Shown here piece by piece: positions 1 through 6,838 of a stretch of DNA of 64,000 nt. The stretch is from contig NZ_JAUSYH010000001.1 in the NCBI RefSeq assembly GCF_030816715.1, positions 558,001 to 622,000 of the forward strand. Reading direction: 5' to 3'. The stretch's first letter is position 1. Each line of letters opens with the position of its first letter. The DNA is from Streptomyces achromogenes. GTDB taxonomy: Bacteria > Actinomycetota > Actinomycetes > Streptomycetales > Streptomycetaceae. The notes below the pieces were generated by a model, which was given only the letters and a program-made list of their open reading frames with translations, was not told where the DNA came from and searched no databases. The translations under genes were made by a program, and so were the position numbers.

Positions 1-815
1 CCTTGGCCGCGTAGTCGACGCGGTGGAGGAGACTGCGCATGGCCTCGAGCCGGCCCCGTCGTTTGTCGTTGCTCTTGACGACCGTCCAGGGCGCGTGGCC
101 GGTGTCGGTGGCGCGGAACATCTCGACCTTGGCCGTGGTGTACTCGTCCCAGCGGTCGAGTGAGTCGAGGTCGGTGGGCGACAGCTTCCACTGGCGCACC
201 GGGTCGACCTGGCGGATCGCGAACCGCGTCCGCTGCTCGGCCCGGGACACCGAGAACCAGAACTTCACCAGGATGATGCCGTCCTCGACCAGCATGTCCT
301 CGAAGAGCGGGCACTGCTTGAGGAACAGTTCGTGTTCGCGTGGCGTGCAGAACCCCATGACCCGTTCGACCCCGGCCCGGTTGTACCAGGAGCGGTCGAA
401 GAAGACGATCTCCCCCGGTCCGGGGAGGTGGTCGACGTACCGCTGGAAGTACCACTGCCCCTTCTCGCGCTCCGTGGGCTGGGGCAGCGCCACGATGCGG
501 GCGCCCCCGGGGATTGAGACGTTCGGTGAAGCGCTGGATGGTGCCGCCCTTGCCGGCCGCGTCCCTCCCCTCGCAGATCACGACCAGGCGACCGCCGGTG
601 TCCTTGATCCAGCGCTGCAGTTTCAGCATCTCGATCTGCAGGACGCGCTTGGCGCGCTCGTACTCCCTGCGCCTGATCTTCCGGTGGTAGGGGTAGTTCT
701 CGCGCCATGTCGTGATGGGCCGGCCCGTGTCGTCGAGAAGCACCGGCTGTTCCGGCCGACGGTCGTCCACTGTCAGCCCGTCGAGCAGCCGGGCCTCGGC
801 CTCGTCACGATCCAT
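1..815 (-). pseudogene. ppk2: Polyphosphate kinase 2 (PPK2), frameshifted and cut by the window edge
   Basis: Read leftward this encodes PPK2, a cytoplasmic P-loop kinase that moves phosphate between polyphosphate and nucleotides. Seen: the Walker A-like GRDAAGKGGT near residue 75, then, one frame over, QPTEREKGQWYFQRY and IVFFDRSWYNR, which are PPK2 hallmarks. The frame breaks in a run of five C at 504-508 on the + strand; dropping one base restores NPRGARIVALPQ. The ATG at 813-815 has GGAGG 10 bases upstream. The C-terminus lies beyond the left edge. A homopolymer sequencing error is as likely as a true mutation, since everything else looks intact, so the living gene may be normal. Family assignment is firm; the pseudogene status is not. 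Confidence 0.8.
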
Positions 816-981
816 GCGGTCCGCGCCTCCCTGATGTGCGTCGTGGTCACCGTCGGTTTCCCCGGTGTCCCGGCGACATGTGGGTTCCGTGCCGGCGTCC
901 GCCCGAAACACGCAGGCCGTGACCGGTCCCCTGGCCGCCCGATGTGCAGGTCGCGGCAGCCGGGGGTACGCGGAGCGGACC

Positions 982-1506
982 ATGCAGACCTTCCTGCCGT
1001 ATCCGGACTTCACCGCGTCGGCCGCCGCCCTGGATCCGCGGCGGCTGGGCAAACAGCGCGTCGAGGCACTCCAGGTGCTGCGCGGCCTGACCGTCGCGGG
1101 CTACGGGTGGCGCCACCATCCGGCGGTGCGCATGTGGACCGGCTACGAGGAGGCCCTGGTGCGCTACGGCCTGGAGATCTGCGGCGTCTGGACGGCGACC
1201 GGTCGCGCGGACACCTGCGCCGCCTCACTGATGGCCGACCTCCCCGGCCGACGGCCCGGTGTGCGCACCCAGGAGGAGCTCGCCGAGGCCCGAGAGCTGC
1301 CTCCGTGGCTGGGCGACGCCGCCTTCCACCGCAGTCACCGGTCGGCGCTCGTGCGCAAGGATCCGACGTTCTACACGGCACGGTTCCCGGACGTGCCCGA
1401 CGATCTGCCGTACGTCTGGCCCGCGTCGGACCGGGGTGGCGAACGTCCGAAGCAGGGGCGGACGCAGGCAGCCCGGACCCGCGTCACCGGCCCGGCCGAC
1501 ACGTAA
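982..1506 (+). CDS. MSMEG_6728-like conserved protein
   Basis: A 174-residue soluble protein beginning MQTFLPYPDF, with conserved-looking blocks LDPRRLGKQRVEALQ, WRHHPAVRMWTGYE and HRSHRSALVRKDP. These match an actinobacterial family of unknown role often annotated MSMEG_6728; the LGKQR..E and HP...W blocks resemble proteins related to pyrimidine-dimer DNA glycosylase, but that is recollection and not proof of activity. The ATG at 982 is preferred over an upstream in-frame start at 865 because GGAG lies 7 bases before it and the residues before it look non-coding. The last ~20 residues are low-complexity. It is transcribed away from the PPK2 gene; the two start codons are about 165 bases apart and may share a promoter region. 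Confidence 0.7.
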   Translation: MQTFLPYPDFTASAAALDPRRLGKQRVEALQVLRGLTVAGYGWRHHPAVRMWTGYEEALVRYGLEICGVWTATGRADTCAASLMADLPGRRPGVRTQEELAEARELPPWLGDAAFHRSHRSALVRKDPTFYTARFPDVPDDLPYVWPASDRGGERPKQGRTQAARTRVTGPADT

Positions 1507-1562
1507 GTCCGATATATGACAAATATGCGCATAGGCCGCCTGTGGGCGGATACCCGAGCGGC

Positions 1563-2741
1563 ATGGTACGGACACTGAAGCGGCACGGACGGCACAACGG
1601 GCACGGCACGGCCGCCCCGGAGGCAGAGAACGGCAGGGCCCCCACCGCGGGGCCGGACGAACAGGTCGAGGAGCGGGCCCATACCGCGGGGCCGGACGAA
1701 CAGGTCGAGGAGCGGGCCCATACCGCGGGGCCGGACGAACAGGTCGAGGAGCGGGCCCATACCGCGGGGCCGGACGAACAGGTCGAGGAGCGGGCCCCGG
1801 ACAGTCCGACGGACCTGCCCAAGCACTCCTGGAAAGCGGTGCTCAGAGGCACCCTCAAGGAGTTCAAGAAGGACGAGTTGACCGACCGGGCGGCGGCGCT
1901 GACCTACTACAGCATCCTGGCGCTGTTCCCGGCGCTGCTCGCACTCGTGTCACTGCTGGGCATCATCGGCCAGTCCGCGACGCAGCAGGTGCTGGACAAC
2001 ATCCAGAAGCTAGCCCCAGGGCCGGCACAGGACATCCTGCGCAACGCCGTGCAGCAGATGCAGGGCGGCAGCGGGCTGGGCTCGGTCATGGCGATCGTGG
2101 GTCTGGTGCTCGCGGTGTGGTCGGCGTCCGGCTACGTCGCCGCGTTCATCCGCAGCGCGAACGCGGTCTACGACGTCCCCGAGGGCCGGCCGGTCTGGAA
2201 GGTGCTGCCCGTCCGGGTCGGCGTCACCGTGGTCCTCATGGTGATGGCCGTGATCAGCGCGTTGATCGTGGTGTTCACCGGCGGTCTCGCCCGGCAGGCG
2301 GGCACCGCGCTCGGCGTCGGCGACGCCGGACTGACCGCGTGGTCGATCGCCAAGTGGCCGGTACTGGTGGTTCTGGTCACCATCATGATCGCGCTGCTGT
2401 ACTGGGCGACCCCGAACGCCAAGGTCCGCGGCTTCCGCTGGATCACGCCGGGGAGCTTCCTCGCGCTGGTGATCTGGATGATCGCCTCCGCCGGGTTCGC
2501 GCTCTACGTGGCGAACTTCGCGTCGTACAACAAGACGTACGGCACGCTCGCAGGCGTGATCGTCTTCCTGGTGTGGCTGTGGATCACCAACCTGGCGATT
2601 CTGCTCGGACTGGAGTTCGACGCCGAACTGGTGCGCCAGCGCGCCGTCGCCGGAGGGCACCCGGCCGACGAGGAGCCGTACGTCCAGCCGCGCGACACCC
2701 GTAAGTGGGACGAGGAAGACCATCGCCGCCTCGGGTCCTGA
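1563..2741 (+). CDS. YihY/virulence factor BrkB family membrane protein (copy 1)
   Basis: A 392-residue inner-membrane protein of the YihY/BrkB family, whose biochemical role is not settled. Seen: a charged N-terminal tail with four 13-residue repeats (about residues 28-79), then the family core starting LTDRAAALTYYSILALFPALLAL, and about six hydrophobic segments, including VMAIVGLVLAVWSASGYVAAF and LAGVIVFLVWLWITNLAILLG. The C-terminal tail is acidic and cytoplasmic-looking. The ATG at 1563 is chosen; an in-frame GTG at 1542 is an alternative, and no strong ribosome site separates them. Longer upstream extensions cross DNA that encodes other proteins. A close paralogue lies at 36522-37559 on the other strand and carries a single copy of the repeated TAGPDEQV motif. 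Confidence 0.9.
   Translation: MVRTLKRHGRHNGHGTAAPEAENGRAPTAGPDEQVEERAHTAGPDEQVEERAHTAGPDEQVEERAHTAGPDEQVEERAPDSPTDLPKHSWKAVLRGTLKEFKKDELTDRAAALTYYSILALFPALLALVSLLGIIGQSATQQVLDNIQKLAPGPAQDILRNAVQQMQGGSGLGSVMAIVGLVLAVWSASGYVAAFIRSANAVYDVPEGRPVWKVLPVRVGVTVVLMVMAVISALIVVFTGGLARQAGTALGVGDAGLTAWSIAKWPVLVVLVTIMIALLYWATPNAKVRGFRWITPGSFLALVIWMIASAGFALYVANFASYNKTYGTLAGVIVFLVWLWITNLAILLGLEFDAELVRQRAVAGGHPADEEPYVQPRDTRKWDEEDHRRLGS
1644..1799 (+). repeat. Four tandem copies of a 39-bp coding repeat
   Basis: Four head-to-tail 39-base units begin at 1644, 1683, 1722 and 1761. They differ by only a few bases near the ends of the array and encode TAGPDEQVEERAH four times in the cytoplasmic tail of the YihY protein. 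The length is a multiple of three, so copy number can change without breaking the frame. Confidence 0.95.
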
Positions 2742-2906
2742 CCGCCCGGCGGCGCGGCCCGCCTCCCGGCCCCTCCGCCTCCGCCCGGGGCTGAAGGGGC
2801 CGTTTCGATCGGCCCGCGACGGACCCTTCGGGATGCCGTTCGCGAGGGCGTTCGCGATAGGCCGTTCGCCGCCCGGAACGGGACAGGGCAACGGGCCTGA
2901 CTACGC

Positions 2907-2937
2907 TTGGCAGCAGTAGTTCATCACGGGATAAAAT
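2907..2937 (+). promoter_or_regulatory. Candidate promoter for the sugar ABC operon
   Basis: TTGGCA at 2907-2912 and TAAAAT at 2932-2937 are 19 bases apart, in an unusually AT-rich patch that ends 28 bases before the ATG at 2966. The spacing is longer than the ideal 17, so this is only a plausible housekeeping-type promoter. Confidence 0.35.
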
Positions 2938-2965
2938 CTGACAAAAATCCCCTAAGGAACCGAAG

Positions 2966-4078
2966 ATGGGTCCTCGTGTCAGCCTTCCGGCCGGGAAGGG
3001 CCGGTCCCTCGTCCGTGCGTTCATGGCGTTCACGGTCGCCGCCGTGCTGACCCTGTCAGGAGCCTGCGGCGGAAGCGGCGGAAGCGGCGACGGGGAGGAC
3101 AACCCCACCGTCGGCCTGCTGCTCCCGGGCGGCGGGGCCTCCCGTTTCGGGCAGTTCGACCGGCCCCTGATCGAACAGAAGCTGAAGGAACTGTGCCCGT
3201 CCTGCCCGGTGACCGTAGCCGCGACACCGGACCCGGCGGTCCAGCGGCAGCAGCTGGAATCCATGATCACGAGGGGGGTGGACGTACTGATCGTCGCCGC
3301 CGTCGACCCGGAGTTGCTGCGCCCTTCGGTCGAGGCCGCACACCGGGCCGACATCCCGGTCGTCGCCTACGACCGGCTCGCCCAGGGCCCGATCTCCGGT
3401 TACGTCACCTTCGACGGCGCGCAGGTCGGCAGGCTCCAGGGCGAGGGGCTTCTGCAGGGCATGGGGGCGAAGGCGGACGGCGGACAGATCGTCATGATGA
3501 ACGGCGCCACGACCGACCCCAACGCCGCCTGGTTCAAGCGGGGAGCCCTCTCCGTCCTCCGGGGCAAGGTGAAGGTCGGCAAGTCGTACGACGTCGTCGG
3601 CTGGCGGCCCGAGAACGCCTTCGTCGACATGCGCAGCGCCATCGCCGCACTGGGCGGGGACGCCGTCCACGGCGTCCTGGCCGCCAACGACAGCCTCGCC
3701 GGCGCCGTGATCTCCGCCCTGCGGGCCGCCGAGGTACGTCCGCTACCGCCGATCACCGGCCAGGACGCCGACCTCGTCGCCGTGCGCCGCATCGTCAGGG
3801 GCGACCAGTACATGACCGTCTACAAGCCGTTCAAGCCGGCGGCCGACGCGGCGGTCGAGATGGCCGTCGCCGTGGGACGCGGCGATTCGGTCGGATCGAT
3901 CGCCACCGGCGCCGTCAGCAACACCACCACGAAGGACATCCCCGCGGTCCTGCTCCCCGCCGTCTCCGTCACCGTCGGCACCATCAAGGAGACTCTGGTA
4001 AAGGATGGTATGTACACCATCGCTCAGATATGTCCACCGAGTCTCCGGGCTGCCTGCGCCGAAGCCGGACTCATCTGA
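2966..4078 (+). CDS. Sugar ABC transporter substrate-binding lipoprotein (xylose/ribose type)
   Basis: A 370-residue periplasmic-binding-protein-like lipoprotein that would capture a sugar outside the membrane and deliver it to the permease encoded two genes downstream. Seen: a basic N-region, a hydrophobic segment and a lipobox ending LSGAC at about residue 34, followed by a Gly/Ser linker. The body has peripla_BP_4 hallmarks: GVDVLIVAAVDPELL, PVVAYDRLA, MMNGATTDPNA, GVLAANDSLAGAVI and ITGQDAD. These resemble xylose-binding XylF most; ribose or another pentose cannot be excluded. The ATG has AAGGAA about 9 bases upstream. It leads a three-gene operon with 32 bases to the next start. Confidence 0.88.
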   Translation: MGPRVSLPAGKGRSLVRAFMAFTVAAVLTLSGACGGSGGSGDGEDNPTVGLLLPGGGASRFGQFDRPLIEQKLKELCPSCPVTVAATPDPAVQRQQLESMITRGVDVLIVAAVDPELLRPSVEAAHRADIPVVAYDRLAQGPISGYVTFDGAQVGRLQGEGLLQGMGAKADGGQIVMMNGATTDPNAAWFKRGALSVLRGKVKVGKSYDVVGWRPENAFVDMRSAIAALGGDAVHGVLAANDSLAGAVISALRAAEVRPLPPITGQDADLVAVRRIVRGDQYMTVYKPFKPAADAAVEMAVAVGRGDSVGSIATGAVSNTTTKDIPAVLLPAVSVTVGTIKETLVKDGMYTIAQICPPSLRAACAEAGLI

Positions 4079-4110
4079 CGGGCATTGCCGGAACCGACAG
4101 GAGGTGGCCC

Positions 4111-4890
4111 GTGGCGGTTCAGCCCTTGCTGGCGCTGCGCGGCGTCTCCAAGCGGTTCGCCGCCGTCCAGGCGCTGGTCGACGTGGAGCTGGAGATCCGG
4201 GGCGGGGAGGTGGTCGCCCTGGTGGGCGACAACGCCGCCGGAAAGTCCACACTCGTCAAGGTGATCTCGGGCGTCGGGCCCGCCGACCTGGGCGTCATCG
4301 AGTGGCGCGGCACCCCCATCCAGATCAAGCGCCCCCAGGACGCACAGCTCCTGGGCATCGCGACCGTCTACCAGGACCTCGCGATGTGCGACAACCTCGA
4401 TGTCGTCGGCAACCTCTTCCTCGGCCGGGAGATCCACCGGCTCGGCGTCCTCGACGAGGTCGAGATGGAGCGTCGCACCCGCGATCTGCTGCACACCCTG
4501 TCCATCCGCATCCCCGACGTGCGGGTCCCGGTCGCCGCCCTGTCCGGCGGGCAGCGGCAGGTCGTCGCGATCACCCGATCGCTGCTCGGCGAGCCCAGGC
4601 TCCTCCTGCTGGACGAGCCCACCGCCTCCCTGGGCGTCGAGCAGACCAGTCAGCTCCTGGACCTCATCGAGCAGCTGCGCGACCGGGGGCTCGGAGTTCT
4701 CCTCATCAGCCACAACATGGGCGACATCAAGGCCGTCGCCGACCGGATCGCCGTCCTGCGTCTCGGACGCAACAACGGTGTGTTCGACGTGAACACCGCC
4801 TCCCAGGAGCAGATCATCGCCTCCATCACCGGCGCGTCGGACAACGCCGTCGGCCACCGCTCGACCCGGGCCGAGGAGACCTGGCCGTGA
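4111..4890 (+). CDS. Sugar ABC transporter ATP-binding protein, single-domain
   Basis: A 259-residue cytoplasmic ATPase that powers the adjacent permease. Seen in order: Walker A GDNAAGKST near residue 45, Q-loop around ATVYQDLAMCDNLDVVGN, signature LSGGQRQ, Walker B LLLLDEPTAS and the switch histidine in LLISHNM. It has one nucleotide-binding domain; E. coli XylG and RbsA carry two in about 500 residues, so this half-length form presumably dimerises, as is common in actinobacterial relatives. The GTG at 4111 is preceded by AGGAGG 6 bases upstream, one of the best ribosome sites in the window. Its stop overlaps the permease start (GTGA). Confidence 0.9.
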   Translation: MAVQPLLALRGVSKRFAAVQALVDVELEIRGGEVVALVGDNAAGKSTLVKVISGVGPADLGVIEWRGTPIQIKRPQDAQLLGIATVYQDLAMCDNLDVVGNLFLGREIHRLGVLDEVEMERRTRDLLHTLSIRIPDVRVPVAALSGGQRQVVAITRSLLGEPRLLLLDEPTASLGVEQTSQLLDLIEQLRDRGLGVLLISHNMGDIKAVADRIAVLRLGRNNGVFDVNTASQEQIIASITGASDNAVGHRSTRAEETWP

Positions 4891-6155
4891 CGGGGAGGGA
4901 GAACGGGGCGGACGCCGACGAGGCCGCGCCCGACGCAGGCCGGATGCGCGAGGGGCCACGGCGGGGCGCGCAAGCTCTCCGGGCGCGCGCCGCCGCGGTG
5001 GGCCGCCGGCTGCACGCACACGACCTCGGCCCGGTCCCCGTCCTGCTCGCTCTCGCCGTGACCTGGACGACCTTCCAGATCCTCGACCACAACTTCCTCT
5101 CGCCGCGCAACCTGTCCGTGCTCAGCGTGGACATCGTCGGCACCGGCATGATCGCCGTCGGTATCGTCTTCGTGCTGCTGATCGGCGAGATCGACCTGTC
5201 GGTGGGCTCGCTCGCCGGCCTCGCGGGGGCCGTGTTCGCGGCGCTCAACGTGAACCTCGGGATGCCCGAATGGCTCGCGGTGATCATCGCGGTGCTCTGC
5301 GGCGCGGCGGCCGGGGCGGTGCACGGGTTCTCCTTCGCCCGGATCGGCGTCCCCGCGTTCGTCGTCACCCTCGCCGGCCTCCTCGCCTGGAACGGCCTGA
5401 TGCTCTACCTGCTGGGGACGGAGACCGCCATCAACTTCAGCGAGACCGGTCTGGTCGCCACGCTGACCAGCCGCTACTTCAGCGCCGCCGCGGTCACCTA
5501 CGGCCTGGCGACGCTCGCCCCGGTCCTCTACCTCCTCGCCTCCCTGCGTGAGCGCAGGCGCCGCGAGGCGGCCGGGATGCCCGGTCGGCCGGCCGGCGGG
5601 ATCTGGGCGCGCGCGGCCCTGCTCGCGATCGTCGCGTTCGCCGCCGTCCTGGTCCTGAACCGGTTCGAGGGGCTGCCGCTCGCCCTGCTGATCTTCCTCG
5701 CGGTCGTCGTCGCCTCGGACCTCTTCCTGCGTCGCACGCCGTACGGCCGGCAAGTCCTCGCCCTGGGCGGCGGCGTGGAGGCGGCCCGGCGATCCGGCGT
5801 GGACGTGACGCGGGTGCGGATCGCGGTGTTCGTGGTGTCGGGGACGCTGGCGGCGGTCGGCGGCCTGTTCGTCGCGTCGCGGCTCACCTCGGCGAGCCAG
5901 GTGCCGGGCTCCGGCATGCTGCTGATCAACGCCATCGCCGCGGCCGTCGTCGGCGGCACCAGCCTCTTCGGCGGGCGGGGCTCGCCCTGGTCCGCGCTGC
6001 TGGGCGTGCTCATGATCCAGTCGATCGCCTCCGGCATGGCGCTGCTGGGTGTCGAGCCCCCGGTGCAGTTCATGGTCACGGGCGGGGTGCTGTACGCCGC
6101 GGTGGTCCTCGACTCGCTGGCCCGCCGCGCCGCACGCGCCCGGGGACACCCCTGA
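4887..6155 (+). CDS. Sugar ABC transporter permease (XylH/RbsC-like)
   Basis: A 422-residue inner-membrane permease forming the transport channel with the two preceding gene products. Seen: a charged cytoplasmic N-tail of about 50 residues, then about ten hydrophobic stretches, the branched-chain/sugar permease signature GEIDLSVGSLAGLAG near residue 105, a second landmark FAVTLAG-like segment (GVPAFVVTLAGLLAWNG) and the late loop VGGTSLFGGRGS. The start GTG at 4887 overlaps the ATPase stop by 4 bases, giving translational coupling. No repressor, kinase or isomerase gene sits beside the operon, so the sugar cannot be read from context. Confidence 0.9.
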   Translation: MTGRENGADADEAAPDAGRMREGPRRGAQALRARAAAVGRRLHAHDLGPVPVLLALAVTWTTFQILDHNFLSPRNLSVLSVDIVGTGMIAVGIVFVLLIGEIDLSVGSLAGLAGAVFAALNVNLGMPEWLAVIIAVLCGAAAGAVHGFSFARIGVPAFVVTLAGLLAWNGLMLYLLGTETAINFSETGLVATLTSRYFSAAAVTYGLATLAPVLYLLASLRERRRREAAGMPGRPAGGIWARAALLAIVAFAAVLVLNRFEGLPLALLIFLAVVVASDLFLRRTPYGRQVLALGGGVEAARRSGVDVTRVRIAVFVVSGTLAAVGGLFVASRLTSASQVPGSGMLLINAIAAAVVGGTSLFGGRGSPWSALLGVLMIQSIASGMALLGVEPPVQFMVTGGVLYAAVVLDSLARRAARARGHP

Positions 6156-6325
6156 CCGCGCGGCACGCTCCCGCGACGGTCGCCGGGGGCCTGAGCCGGT
6201 GCGCGCACAGGCGCGGGGCCGACCTGCTGGGCCTCCCGGCATACGGCCGTCACCAGCACCCATGCGGCGCCCGCCTTCCGAGGCTGCGCCGGGCGGCGGG
6301 ACGCGCGCGGTGCGGTCGTCGGGGC

Positions 6326-6736
6326 TCAGGCATCGAGCACTGCGGCGACGGCCTCGATCTCGACGAGCTGGTCGTGGTAGCCGAGCACGGTGACACCCAT
6401 CAGGGTGCTCGGGACGTCGTGGTCGGCGAACGCGTCCCGGACCACCTCCCAAGCCGTCACGAGGTCCTCCTGCCGGGCCGACGCCACGAGCACCCGGGTG
6501 CTGATGACGTCGTGGAGCGACGCGCCGGAGGCGGCGAGCGCCGTCCGCATGTTCTCGACGGCCTTGCGAGCCTGGCCCGCGTAGTCCCCGATCGCCGCCG
6601 TGGAGCCGTCCTCGTTCAGGGGGCACGCGCCGGCGAGGAAGATCAGACGTGACTCCGCGGGCGCCGTGGCGGCGTACGCGTACTCGGCGACGTCGGACAG
6701 TGCGGCGGAGCGGATCAGGGTGACGGCACGAGGCAC
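6326..6736 (-). CDS. RidA family protein
   Basis: A 136-residue small soluble protein of the RidA/YjgF/UK114 family, which deaminates reactive enamine/imine intermediates in members with the key arginine. Seen: LIFLAGACPLNEDGS, the ARKAVENMRTALAASGASLHDVISTRVLV core and a C-terminal PSTLMGVTVLGYHDQLVEIEAVA that matches the family's PPARTAV..L....VEIE..A end; the canonical arginine there is replaced (STLMGV), so activity as an imine deaminase is uncertain. The GTG at 6736 is chosen because AAAGGA lies 10 bases upstream; an ATG at 6775 would have its purine run too close. It converges with the sugar permease gene. Confidence 0.85.
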   Translation of the reverse strand: MPRAVTLIRSAALSDVAEYAYAATAPAESRLIFLAGACPLNEDGSTAAIGDYAGQARKAVENMRTALAASGASLHDVISTRVLVASARQEDLVTAWEVVRDAFADHDVPSTLMGVTVLGYHDQLVEIEAVAAVLDA

Positions 6737-6838
6737 GGTCTGCGGGTCCTTTCTCGGGACGAGGAGCCCGGACATCCTCGCAAAGGCCCCGGGCCCGCCG
6801 CCTCTCCTTTTTCGAACGGCCTTACCGGGGGCCGGTGT

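Noticed and set aside
39..1562. N-terminal extension of the YihY gene to position 39
   Set aside because: The extension runs across PPK2 and the MSMEG_6728-like gene and is a chance continuous frame; family members start near the charged tail.
1644..1799. The 4x39-bp array as a CRISPR or regulatory repeat
   Set aside because: It has no spacers, keeps the reading frame and encodes identical peptide units, so it is a coding repeat.
4650..6626. A 658-residue open frame on the minus strand across the sugar permease gene
   Set aside because: It is antisense to an intact, recognisable permease, has Arg/Gly/Asp-rich composition typical of antisense frames in high-GC DNA and no family resemblance.
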